Source of the DNA: Clostridium_Z sp040797585
GTDB taxonomy: Bacteria > Bacillota > Clostridia > Clostridiales > Clostridiaceae
Assembly (NCBI RefSeq): GCF_040797585.1
Contig: NZ_JBFNEO010000038.1
Span: 1-17,097 of the forward strand
Length of the DNA stretch: 17,097 nucleotides
Direction: 5' to 3'
Shown here: piece by piece, positions 8,918 to 16,495 of the stretch
Layout of the letters: each line of letters starts with the position of its first letter
Numbering within the stretch: the first letter of the stretch is position 1
Translations under genes and position numbers: made by a program
Notes under the pieces: model-generated
What the model saw: only the letters and a program-made list of their open reading frames with translations
Told to the model about the DNA's origin: nothing
The model's database searches: none

Positions 8918-9844
8918 CTACGCCTCCTTTGTAACCTTTAAGAATATATCTTCTAAGTTACCATCTACCTCTGAGAATGAAACTAAGGGTACTCCACCTA
9001 CAACTAATTTATTGAGTATTCTACTTAAAGTTTCTTCATTTTCATTAGATAAGAATTCAATTTCATTGCTAGTTTCCATAGTTATTATTTCCTTTATATC
9101 CGTTTCCTCTTTTAAAAATCTCTCTGCTAAATCTAGATTATTTAATACTTTTAATTTAATTTTCTTACTTCCATAAACCTTAAGCATTATTTCATCAACA
9201 GTTCCTGTAACTACAAACTTTCCTTTTTCTATAATCCCAAGACTACTACAGAGCTCTGAAAGCTCTGATAATATATGAGAACTTATTATTATAGTCTTCC
9301 CCATAGATTTTAATGTTTTTAAAATCTCTTTCATCTCTATCCTAGCCCTTGGATCCATTCCCGATGCTGGTTCATCTAACACAAGAAGGTCCGGATTATG
9401 AACAAGACTTCTAGCAAGACAAAGCCTTTGCTTCATACCTCTTGATAAGGAATCTACATAAAAGTTTCTTTTGTGGGTAAGGTCTACAAGCTCCAAAAGA
9501 TCATTACATACCTTTTTTGCTTCTATTCCCTTTATTCCATATATGGAAGCATAAAATTCTAGGTACTCCGTAACCTTTAGGTCATCATATACCCCAAAGA
9601 AATCTGGCATATATCCTATTTTCCTTTTTAATACTCTTGAATTTTTAAGAGCATCTATATTATCTACATAAACTTCTCCTGATGTGGCATCTAAAAGTCC
9701 ACATATTATCTTCATAGTTGTACTCTTTCCTGCTCCATTAGGTCCCACAAATCCGAATATCTCACCCTTTGGTATTGTTAAACTTAAGTCATCTACTGCT
9801 TTAAAATCTCCGTAATACTTACATAAATCCTTTATCTCAAGCAC
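8918..9844 (-). CDS. ABC transporter ATP-binding protein
   Basis: 308 residues. Motifs: Walker A GPNGAGKS (34-41), signature LSRGM (133-137), Walker B LLVLDE (153-158), D-loop SGMD and switch histidine H190 (ISSH). The Q-loop position reads GYMPDFFGVYDDL, with Asp81 where most ABC ATPases have Gln. The C-terminal about 100 residues form an accessory domain of the kind seen in ABC-2 drug/envelope exporters. Translation starts at GTG, directly abutting the TAG stop of the preceding gene; AAGG lies eight bases upstream. It pairs with the permease that follows. Drug, lantibiotic or envelope-polymer export are all possible; nothing in the sequence selects among them. Confidence 0.94.
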   Translation of the reverse strand: MLEIKDLCKYYGDFKAVDDLSLTIPKGEIFGFVGPNGAGKSTTMKIICGLLDATSGEVYVDNIDALKNSRVLKRKIGYMPDFFGVYDDLKVTEYLEFYASIYGIKGIEAKKVCNDLLELVDLTHKRNFYVDSLSRGMKQRLCLARSLVHNPDLLVLDEPASGMDPRARIEMKEILKTLKSMGKTIIISSHILSELSELCSSLGIIEKGKFVVTGTVDEIMLKVYGSKKIKLKVLNNLDLAERFLKEETDIKEIITMETSNEIEFLSNENEETLSRILNKLVVGGVPLVSFSEVDGNLEDIFLKVTKEA

Positions 9845-12160
9845 CTATTTCACCTTCCCTTTTATCCCAACTGACGGTATATCACTATATCCATTATTTA
9901 AGTCAATCTTTATCTTAAACTTATTATCCTTCAATATATTTTTTAAACCTTCTCCAGTAAATGTAATACCGTTAAGCTCTTTCCAATCATTATCCTTATT
10001 ATCAAAATAGGTTATAACAGTATTAGGGTCCTTATTTGAAATAGCAGCTACCATAAGATCTGATACTTCAATGTTGTCTTCTATATTATAAGTAATGATT
10101 GAACTTCCATATCCATGAACTGAATGATTTCTTTGATCCATCATAACGCCTTTTTCATTCTCTGCTTCAAACTTTACCATTCCCTCTGGATAATATACAT
10201 TTCCACTATCATCCTTAAAAGATATCTCTCCTGCTGTCTTTATAATCGAAAGTTCATCAGTATTAGCCTTAGAATCGTTTAAACTAATATCCCCTAAAAA
10301 TTTATCCTTAGTAAAAGCTATTATCATACATTCATCTATATTATTTCCCATGTTATATCTAAATAGAGTTTCCGTCATCATGCCCTTTTTAAAGTTTTCT
10401 TGATTATTATTTTTGCTAAAAGGTCCTCTGCTGTAATAATCTCCAAAGGCACTCTGTGTAAACTCATAATAATATCTTATATTTGTAGGTTTCTCTAAGC
10501 TCTTCTCTTCTCCCTTACTTAAATTCCCAACATTAAAATATCCTGAAGGAGTAACTACAAATACTGATTCTAAATCTAAGCTTGTATTATTTTTAATGGT
10601 TCCCTGAAGCTTCCCTCCATTAAACCCCAACTTAGTATCTATTTTCCCAACCTCCACAGCATTAAGCTCAGTTTTAAACATCTTATCTGCTATTAGGTTT
10701 TTATTCTTAAAAACTAGGTCTGAATCATTTAAAACTTCCATATCTATATTTTTATAGTCTACCTTTTTAGATTGATCTCCTCCTGGAAGAACTACTGGTA
10801 TTAGCTTATTATCCTTATATGAAACTTTGAAGTCCTCTTTGCTTGTATCTAATAATTTACCGTAGCTATCTCCACTTAAAATTCCATTATCATTAAGATT
10901 TAATACAGAAGCTACATCTAAATCTACACTATTGTTCTTAGCTATAACTAAAGTTGAATATATTATTAATGAAAATACTAAAGATGTTACTGGTACTGTT
11001 ATCCACATAAGTTCTCTCTTATCAAGTTTCTTAAGAACTATATAACTTACTGGTGCTACTAAAATTAAATATATTACAAATATTACTTTTAAAATACCTT
11101 GTTTTTCCTCAGGAACTATTCCTTCTCCTCTAAGAACTTGCCTTATAGACCAGAAATCTCCTTCCCTATTACTATATCTCTCTTTAGAAGCAGTTATAGT
11201 AGAGTAAGTTTTATATAAAATCTCTTCATTATACTTAAAATCAGATACAGGACTTATTCCAAAAGAAAAACCTGCTAGTACAACTTTACCTTCACCTTTG
11301 TTTATATATTGGATAATTGGATTTCCCTTATCTTCTACTAGTACTTCCTTACCTTCAAGATTCATATTAGCTATTCTTAGCTTTAACTCATCAGTACTCT
11401 TTCCATCAGTTATAAATTTTGATAATTTATCTGTTGATATATCCTCTACCTTCTCAACCTTACCCTTAAGAAAATCATCCTTAAATATTCCTAAGGTTTT
11501 TTTATAGTTATCCCCTGTGCCAATATAAAGAATTCCTCCACTATTAACCCAATTTTTTATAGCTTCATATTGGTTAGACGAAAGCTTAGATGTATCAAAA
11601 TTTTCTATTAATATAGTGGTAAAATTATCTAAAACCTCCGACTTTTCAGGGAAGTTCTTTTCATTAAATCCTATAATTTTTCCCTTTATCGTACTATTTC
11701 TATTTTCTATGTTAGGAATTTTATTAAAATAAGCTATGCTGTTAATATCATCACTTAAAATCCCTATTAAAGGATCTTGCTTATATGTAAACTTAAAATC
11801 CTCATCATATACTATAGAATCTTTATTTTTAAATACCACCTTGTAATTATGATTTTTGTTAGTAAATACATCTATAGTAATATCTTTTTCTGATCCCTTT
11901 GACATACTAAGGTCTTTTTTATATGAGATAGCCTTATCAGTATCCTTTACTAAAACCACCTCAACACTACCTTGTATGTCCTCTCCTAAGTTTTTAATTT
12001 TTATATTAACTGGCGTTATATTAAAAACCTTAGCTTGTTTATCAAAACCACTACTTATATCAACCTCTAAATCCTTTGCCAAAGCTGACTTAAAGGGAAA
12101 TACTATCATATATGAAAGCATAATAAGTAATATAAATTTTAGTCCCCTTAACTTTTTCAT
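9845..12160 (-). CDS. Exported membrane protein with amidotransferase-like fold, first gene of the ABC/MoxR cluster
   Basis: 771 residues. A signal peptide is clear: basic MKKLRGLK, a hydrophobic core, and ALA before the likely cut near residue 28. A beta-rich domain (about 30-125) precedes a flavodoxin/class-I-amidotransferase-like region (about 128-300), with DNFTTILIENFD, then AIKNWVNSGGILYIGTGDN and GKVVLAGFSFG. That layout is typical of DUF4350/GldG-like partners of ABC-2 transporters. Two membrane helices follow (about 355-377 and 385-406), then a large second exported beta-rich part to the end. There is one cysteine only, not in a nucleophile context, so I expect binding rather than catalysis. 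The ribosome site AGGGGAG is about nine bases before ATG. The gene heads the cluster, behind a good promoter, and abuts the ATPase gene. I infer an accessory surface component of the ABC system; the family name is uncertain. Confidence 0.82.
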   Translation of the reverse strand: MKKLRGLKFILLIMLSYMIVFPFKSALAKDLEVDISSGFDKQAKVFNITPVNIKIKNLGEDIQGSVEVVLVKDTDKAISYKKDLSMSKGSEKDITIDVFTNKNHNYKVVFKNKDSIVYDEDFKFTYKQDPLIGILSDDINSIAYFNKIPNIENRNSTIKGKIIGFNEKNFPEKSEVLDNFTTILIENFDTSKLSSNQYEAIKNWVNSGGILYIGTGDNYKKTLGIFKDDFLKGKVEKVEDISTDKLSKFITDGKSTDELKLRIANMNLEGKEVLVEDKGNPIIQYINKGEGKVVLAGFSFGISPVSDFKYNEEILYKTYSTITASKERYSNREGDFWSIRQVLRGEGIVPEEKQGILKVIFVIYLILVAPVSYIVLKKLDKRELMWITVPVTSLVFSLIIYSTLVIAKNNSVDLDVASVLNLNDNGILSGDSYGKLLDTSKEDFKVSYKDNKLIPVVLPGGDQSKKVDYKNIDMEVLNDSDLVFKNKNLIADKMFKTELNAVEVGKIDTKLGFNGGKLQGTIKNNTSLDLESVFVVTPSGYFNVGNLSKGEEKSLEKPTNIRYYYEFTQSAFGDYYSRGPFSKNNNQENFKKGMMTETLFRYNMGNNIDECMIIAFTKDKFLGDISLNDSKANTDELSIIKTAGEISFKDDSGNVYYPEGMVKFEAENEKGVMMDQRNHSVHGYGSSIITYNIEDNIEVSDLMVAAISNKDPNTVITYFDNKDNDWKELNGITFTGEGLKNILKDNKFKIKIDLNNGYSDIPSVGIKGKVK

Positions 12161-12204
12161 TTAATTCTTCTCCCCTCATTAACTTTGTAATTATTTACAT
12201 TTTA

Positions 12205-12213
12205 ATTATATCA
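12205..12213 (-). promoter_or_regulatory. Extended -10 promoter of the ABC/MoxR/vWA cluster
   Basis: On the minus strand the sequence reads TGA followed by a perfect TATAAT (12205-12210). A weak -35 (TTAGAA, 18-base spacer) lies upstream. The expected transcript start is near 12198, giving a leader of about 38 bases with the AGGGGAG ribosome site. No operator is obvious. Confidence 0.65.
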
Positions 12214-12275
12214 TAGCAATTTTATCTCTTCTAATTAAAGCTTTCTTAAAATTCTTAAGACTTTCTTACAAAGAT

Positions 12276-12300
12276 AACCATACAAATTAAATGTGTGGTT
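12276..12300. other. Short inverted repeat upstream of the cluster promoter
   Basis: AACCATACA (12276-12284) and TGTGTGGTT (12292-12300) pair over nine positions with one G-U in the plus-strand RNA and a 7-base loop. It lies between the metG terminator and the cluster promoter, about 65 bases upstream of the -10. It might be a protein site or chance; it has no convincing U-tail. Confidence 0.25.
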
Positions 12301-12352
12301 TTAAAATCATCTTATATTTAATATTTTTTATATAGAATATATCTTAAAAATG

Positions 12353-12400
12353 CATAAATAAAAAAGAAAGAAAACTAAGTGTTGCTTAATTTTCTTTCTT
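12353..12400 (-). terminator. metG intrinsic terminator
   Basis: A 16-bp stem (arms 12364-12379 and 12385-12400, loop TGTTG) needs only one G-U pair when read on the minus strand. It is followed by a U-rich tail (TTTATTTATG). It starts 10 bases after the metG stop. The stem is AT-rich but long. Confidence 0.8.
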
Positions 12401-12410
12401 AATATTTTTA

Positions 12411-14351
12411 CTATCTAACTTGACTTCCTGTTGGTAATTCTCCTGGAATAGATACTGTAAATAGCTTAGAATCATCATCTGTTGATGCTGCAAGTATCAT
12501 CCCTTGAGATAGTTCTCCTCTTAATTTAACTGGCTTTAGGTTAGCTACAAGCACAACATACTTTCCAATTAAATCTTCTGGCTTATAATACTGAGATATT
12601 CCTGAGATTACTTGTCTTTCTTCTCCATTTAAATCTATCTTTAATTTTAATAGCTTCTTTGCCTTAGGTACTGGCTCACAGTGTATTACCTTAACCACTC
12701 TTAAATCAATCTTATCAAAATCATCTATAGTTATCTCTTCTTTTAGAGGCTGCATAACTGGTTTCACCTCTTCCTTAGCTGCTTCTGCTTTTAAAGTCTC
12801 AAGCTCATTAAGCTTAGCTTCTACATCTATTCTTGGGAATATAACCTCTCCCTTATTAACCTTAGCTCCACCTTGAGTTCCATCAAAGGCAGCTAAGCTA
12901 TCCCATGTAGCTACATCTACGTTTAATTGATCCTTTATCTTTTCAGAAGTAGAAGGTAGGAATGGAGATACTAGTACAGATATAAATCTTAAGCTTTCAA
13001 GAAGGTTATATAATACTGTTCCTAGTCTTTCTTTTTTATCTTCATCCTTTGCAAGTATCCATGGAGTTGTTTCATCTATATATTTATTAGCCCTTCCTAT
13101 TAAAGTCCATATATGAGAAAGTGCTTCTGGAATTTTTAATTCATTTATAGCACTTTCCACATTTTTAGGAGTAGCTAAAGCAAGATCTATAAGTTCTTTG
13201 TCTATCTCTTCCTTAACTAAAGGACTTTGTATTACCCCTCCAAAATACTTATCTACCATTGCTATGGTTCTTGAAAGAAGGTTTCCAAGATCATTTGCAA
13301 GATCTGCATTGATCTTCTTTATAAATGTTTCATTATTAAATAATCCATCTGCTCCAAATGGTATTTCTCTTAATAAATAATATCTTACAGCATCTACTCC
13401 AAAATGATCTACAAGGACTACTGGGTCGACCACATTTCCCTTGGACTTTGACATCTTTCCTCCATCTACAAGAAGCCATCCATGACCAAATACTTGTTTT
13501 GGAAGCTCAAGTCCTAATGCCATAAGCATTATAGGCCAATATATAGTGTGGAATCTTAGAATATCCTTTCCTATTAAATGAACATCTGCTGGCCAATATT
13601 TTTCGTAAAGCTCTTTATTTTCACTTCCGTATCCAAGAGCTGTTATATAATTAGATAGTGCATCTATCCAAACATATACTACATGTTCCTTATCAAATTC
13701 TACAGGTATTCCCCAGTTGAAAGATGTTCTAGATACACATAGATCTTGAAGTCCTGGTCTTAAGAAATTATTTAACATTTCATTCTTTCTTGATTCTGGT
13801 TGTATAAAATCTGGATTCTCTTCTATGTGCTTTATAAGCCTATCTGAATACTTGCTCATTTTAAAGAAATAAGCTTCTTCCTTAGCCTTCTCAACTGGTC
13901 TTCCACAGTCTGGGCAGTTACCATTTACAAGCTGAGTTTCTGTCCAGAAGGATTCACATGGAGTACAGTATAATCCCTCATAAGAAGATTTATATATATC
14001 GCCTTGATCATAAAGCTTTTTAAATATGTCTTGAACTGCTTTAATATGATAATCATCAGTGGTTCTTATGAACTTATCATATTTTATATCCATAAGACTC
14101 CAAAGTTTTCTTATACCACTAACTATTTCGTCTACATACTCCTTTGGAGTTACTCCTTTTTCCTCAGCTATTCTTTGGATCTTTTGGCCATGTTCATCTG
14201 TTCCTGTTAAAAAGAACACATCATATCCTGCTAATCTTTTAAATCTAGCTAGAGCATCTGCTGCTACTGTTGTGTAGGTATTACCTATATGAAGATTTGC
14301 AGATGGATAATAAATAGGTGTTGTTATATAATATTTCTTTTTATGGCACAT
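12411..14351 (-). CDS. metG: Methionyl-tRNA synthetase
   Basis: Charges tRNA-Met with methionine in the cytosol. I choose ATG 14351 (646 residues, MCHKKKYYITTPIYYPS) because AAGGAG lies nine bases before it; the open frame extends 19 codons further up but with no ribosome site. The class-I signature HIGH appears as HIGN (21-24) and KMSKS is intact (299-303). Four cysteines, CxxC at 129/132 and CxxC at 146/149, form the zinc knuckle. The C-terminal about 105 residues (about 541-646, DFDKIDLRVVKV onward) are the Trbp111/EMAP-type tRNA-binding dimerisation domain. Length fits bacterial MetG with this appended domain. Expression is governed by the T-box leader upstream, so low charging of tRNA-Met should raise it. 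Confidence 0.96.
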   Translation of the reverse strand: MCHKKKYYITTPIYYPSANLHIGNTYTTVAADALARFKRLAGYDVFFLTGTDEHGQKIQRIAEEKGVTPKEYVDEIVSGIRKLWSLMDIKYDKFIRTTDDYHIKAVQDIFKKLYDQGDIYKSSYEGLYCTPCESFWTETQLVNGNCPDCGRPVEKAKEEAYFFKMSKYSDRLIKHIEENPDFIQPESRKNEMLNNFLRPGLQDLCVSRTSFNWGIPVEFDKEHVVYVWIDALSNYITALGYGSENKELYEKYWPADVHLIGKDILRFHTIYWPIMLMALGLELPKQVFGHGWLLVDGGKMSKSKGNVVDPVVLVDHFGVDAVRYYLLREIPFGADGLFNNETFIKKINADLANDLGNLLSRTIAMVDKYFGGVIQSPLVKEEIDKELIDLALATPKNVESAINELKIPEALSHIWTLIGRANKYIDETTPWILAKDEDKKERLGTVLYNLLESLRFISVLVSPFLPSTSEKIKDQLNVDVATWDSLAAFDGTQGGAKVNKGEVIFPRIDVEAKLNELETLKAEAAKEEVKPVMQPLKEEITIDDFDKIDLRVVKVIHCEPVPKAKKLLKLKIDLNGEERQVISGISQYYKPEDLIGKYVVLVANLKPVKLRGELSQGMILAASTDDDSKLFTVSIPGELPTGSQVR

Positions 14352-14682
14352 AATTATCTTCTCCTTATTCTTTTTAATAATATTATAATTTTTATATTCT
14401 TGCTCCATTTATAGAACTAATCTTCCTTCAGATGGTTTTCTTTCCACTATTTGAAGGTTAGATGAGTTAATCTAGGGCGTAGCAACTGTTATCCCTCACC
14501 TTTTAAGAGGATGGGGAGTACAGCTTATAGCCATCAGATAAAACAAAGAGCTTAATATCAAAGTTATACTTAACTTTAGATAAAGCTTAAGTATATATAG
14601 AGAGAAAACATATCTCTTTATGTATATTACTAGAGTGATATATGTAATAATTAAAACATATATCCTCACTTATTGAAGAAGT
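14352..14682 (-). other. Structured metG leader between T-box terminator and start codon
   Basis: 331 bases without a convincing gene; only tiny frames without ribosome sites are seen. Read as minus-strand RNA it contains several inverted repeats: an AU-rich hairpin near 14589-14630, a longer hairpin at 14549-14587 with a U-rich 3' flank, a GC-richer elongated hairpin (about 14474-14533, GGC/GCC ends, CUGU/ACAG, UCCC/GGGA) and a hairpin at about 14424-14458 (CUUCA/UGAAG with CCA/UGG inside). The metG ribosome site lies at the 3' end. I do not recognise a named riboswitch class here. Confidence 0.5.
14536..14587 (-). terminator. Possible second attenuator hairpin in the metG leader
   Basis: Arms 14549-14566 and 14571-14587 pair along almost their whole length with a 4-base loop and two small bulges. 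In the minus-strand RNA the stem is followed by CUUUGUUUUAUCU. The tail is interrupted, so termination would be leaky at best. It may instead be a processing or stability element. Confidence 0.35.
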
Positions 14683-14722
14683 AAAATAAAAAATCTCTAT
14701 GTAGAAATAATCTACATAGAGA
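14683..14722 (-). terminator. T-box terminator
   Basis: A perfect 12-bp stem, UCUCUAUGUAGA with UCUACAUAGAGA (14694-14705 and 14711-14722) and a 5-base loop, is followed by UUUUUUAUUUU on the minus strand. Its 5' arm competes with the antiterminator. Confidence 0.93.
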
Positions 14723-14997
14723 CGTATATACGCGTTACCACTCTAATTCATGCTTTTGTTACCAAAAACAACTCAATAAGTGACCTCCTTATCATAATTA
14801 AATGATAGGGAATTTCTCACCTTACATTTTAACGGTTGTATCCGTACCTTTCTAAGGAATGTGTCCCTCAAAAGATATGCTCCAAGACCATATTCATAAA
14901 ACTTCTAGTCACTGGCTCTCACCAATTCCAGCTCTCTTTAGACCTTCCATAATACTACTCTTCTCTTCATCGCACTATTTTAATAATTAAGTTTATT
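14683..14997 (-). ncRNA. T-box riboswitch (tRNA-Met responsive) controlling metG
   Basis: The minus-strand leader carries the T-box hallmarks. Stem I has AGAGAGCUGG...CCAG near its distal part and ends UUGGAGC. Just before that end, AUG (14889-14891) followed by G occupies the specifier position, reading methionine. The T-box sequence AGAGUGGUAACGCG is at 14731-14744, with two differences from the consensus AGGGUGGNACCGCG. Its bulge UGGU would pair with ACCA, matching the A73-CCA end of tRNA-Met. AGAG and ACG of the antiterminator can pair with CGU and CUCU, which overlap the terminator's 5' arm; these are the two alternative folds. Uncharged tRNA-Met should therefore allow read-through into metG. 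Specificity is inferred; the T-box class itself is secure. Confidence 0.93.
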
Positions 14998-15003
14998 AAT
15001 TCC

Positions 15004-15032
15004 ATCATATGAAATTAATAATATTATGTCAA
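15004..15032 (-). promoter_or_regulatory. metG / T-box leader promoter
   Basis: Near-consensus housekeeping promoter on the minus strand: TTGACA (15027-15032), 17-base spacer, TATGAT (15004-15009). Expected start near 14997, just before T-box stem I. It lies about 20 bases after the aminopeptidase stop; no terminator is visible between them, so the T-box terminator would also stop read-through. Confidence 0.85.
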
Positions 15033-15052
15033 TATATATTTTAACCTATAAT

Positions 15053-16297
15053 TTATCTTTTAGCCATAAAAGCTTCTATTTCTTCAACAGTTTTTATTAT
15101 GTCCTTAGAAAGATTTTCACATCCATCCTTAGTTACGACTACATCGTCTTCTATTCTTATGCCTATACCTTCTTCTTCTATATAAAGACCTGGCTCTACT
15201 GTAAGTACCATGCCTTCCTTAAGTATTACATCACGTCTGCCTACATCATGAACATCTAAACCTAAATTATGACTTACTCCATGATAATAGTATTTAGAAA
15301 GTTCGCTTTCTTCCTTTATAAGTCCTATTTCCTTTAAACCTTCCCCTAGAACCTTCTTAGTTACATTATTTAAGTCCATAAATGGAACTCCCGGTTTTAT
15401 TGCCTTTATAGTTTCAAGCTCTGCTTTTAATACTATATTATAGATTTGTTTTTGTCTTTCAGTGAATTTTCCATTTACGGGGAAGGTTCTACTAATGTCT
15501 CCACAATAATAATTGTTTTGAGCACCTAAATCAAATAATATTAGATCTCCATCCTTAAGTTCATCATCATTGGAAACATAGTGTAGCACCGTAGCATTCT
15601 TTCCTGACGCTGCTATAGTATCAAAGGCTACCTCTTTAACTCCATTCATGTTAAGAACAAAGTTAAAATGAGCTTCTAGTTGATACTCTTTGATTCCAGC
15701 CTTACTATTCTTCATTAAGGCTTCTATTCCTTCTTTAGTTATCTCTATTGCTTTTCTTATTTCCTTTATTTCATCCTCATCTTTACATACTCTAAACTCA
15801 CAAATCCTGTTATAAATATTTTTTATATTTACATAAGGATATTTATCTTGAAGCTTTTTTGCAAAATCTTCACTATAGCTTGTTACATCCTTAAATCTAT
15901 CTCTTTCTAAATCTAAATTTATATTATATATATCACTAACTATTGAAGAGTGAACATCTTTTTTAAAATTTTCTAAGTATCTTATATCCTCAATTCCTGA
16001 AAGAGATTTTGCTTCCTCCTTAGAAATAGTCTTTCCAACCCACTTTTCCATAACTGGATCAGCTTTCTTTATATATAGACTTTCAATAACAGCTCCACCA
16101 TGTTTTTTCACTGCTACATAAATAACACTATCCTCATCTATCCCAGTTAAATAGTAAAAATTTCTGTTAGGAGTAAAAGCATACTCTTGATCAGCAGATT
16201 TTTTCTTAGGATGACCTGCAAATAATATTATCATTTCCCCATTATCTATAGTATCAATTAAAGCCTTCCTATGTCTTATAAAAGTATCTTTATTCAT
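15053..16297 (-). CDS. pepP: Xaa-Pro aminopeptidase (M24B family)
   Basis: 414 residues. Releases N-terminal residues that precede proline; a cytosolic metalloenzyme. The N-terminal aminopeptidase-P domain (about 1-160, with FTPNRNFYYLTG) precedes the pita-bread M24 domain. All five metal ligands are visible: D256 (LFDLG), D267 (GDISRTF), H343 (GVSHNLG), E368 (VEPGLY) and E383 (RIEDD), plus H239 and H350 (DVHD), which are conserved around the active site. The length is close to the 430-440 residues of typical PepP. ATG is preceded by GAGAGG at 10 bases. It is divergent from the ohrR-like gene and just upstream of the metG T-box, with no shared operon. Aminopeptidase P versus prolidase cannot be fully separated by eye, but the N-terminal domain favours the former. 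Confidence 0.9.
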   Translation of the reverse strand: MNKDTFIRHRKALIDTIDNGEMIILFAGHPKKKSADQEYAFTPNRNFYYLTGIDEDSVIYVAVKKHGGAVIESLYIKKADPVMEKWVGKTISKEEAKSLSGIEDIRYLENFKKDVHSSIVSDIYNINLDLERDRFKDVTSYSEDFAKKLQDKYPYVNIKNIYNRICEFRVCKDEDEIKEIRKAIEITKEGIEALMKNSKAGIKEYQLEAHFNFVLNMNGVKEVAFDTIAASGKNATVLHYVSNDDELKDGDLILFDLGAQNNYYCGDISRTFPVNGKFTERQKQIYNIVLKAELETIKAIKPGVPFMDLNNVTKKVLGEGLKEIGLIKEESELSKYYYHGVSHNLGLDVHDVGRRDVILKEGMVLTVEPGLYIEEEGIGIRIEDDVVVTKDGCENLSKDIIKTVEEIEAFMAKR

Positions 16298-16407
16298 ATA
16301 TAGCCCGCCTCTCTTTAAAATCTTTATAGTAATAATTGTACTTTAAATGCGTATTTTTATCCATATTTTTGAACAAATTATTAAAGAATAGATTTTATAT
16401 ATATTAT

Positions 16408-16420
16408 TAGTTGACAACTA
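16408..16420. promoter_or_regulatory. Palindromic operator candidate over the ohrR -35
   Basis: TAGTTG-A-CAACTA is a perfect 6-bp inverted repeat with one central base, and it extends outward by three more positions with one mismatch. It fully covers the -35 TTGACA of the regulator gene. Position and symmetry fit an autoregulatory MarR-family site; the aminopeptidase start is about 110 bases away on the other side. Confidence 0.5.
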
Positions 16421-16439
16421 TTATTATTTAATATAAAAT
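16411..16439 (+). promoter_or_regulatory. Promoter of the ohrR-like gene
   Basis: TTGACA (16411-16416), 17-base spacer, TAAAAT (16434-16439). Start expected near 16446, giving a leader of about 50 bases to the ATG. An alternative -10, TATAAA at 16432, would leave only 15 bases. Confidence 0.7.
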
Positions 16440-16495
16440 AAAAGCATAAAATCAATTTATTGATTTATCCCTTTTTACAAGAGGAGAATTTAGAT

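Noticed and set aside
11856..12164. Plus-strand frames opposite the exported amidotransferase-like gene, and similar short frames elsewhere
   Set aside because: They are shadows of the minus-strand genes with no ribosome sites or recognisable domains.
14352..14408. 19-codon N-terminal extension of metG
   Set aside because: No ribosome site precedes it, while AAGGAG precedes ATG 14351, and known MetG proteins begin close to that Met.
14461..14535. Possible tRNA or known riboswitch (SAM, TPP, lysine, THF) in the metG leader
   Set aside because: No cloverleaf with a GTTCRANNC loop and none of the conserved core sequences of these riboswitches could be found on either strand.
16460..16495. TTG start 12 codons upstream of the ohrR ATG
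   Set aside because: The GAGGAG ribosome site lies inside this extension, and the shorter protein matches the family length.
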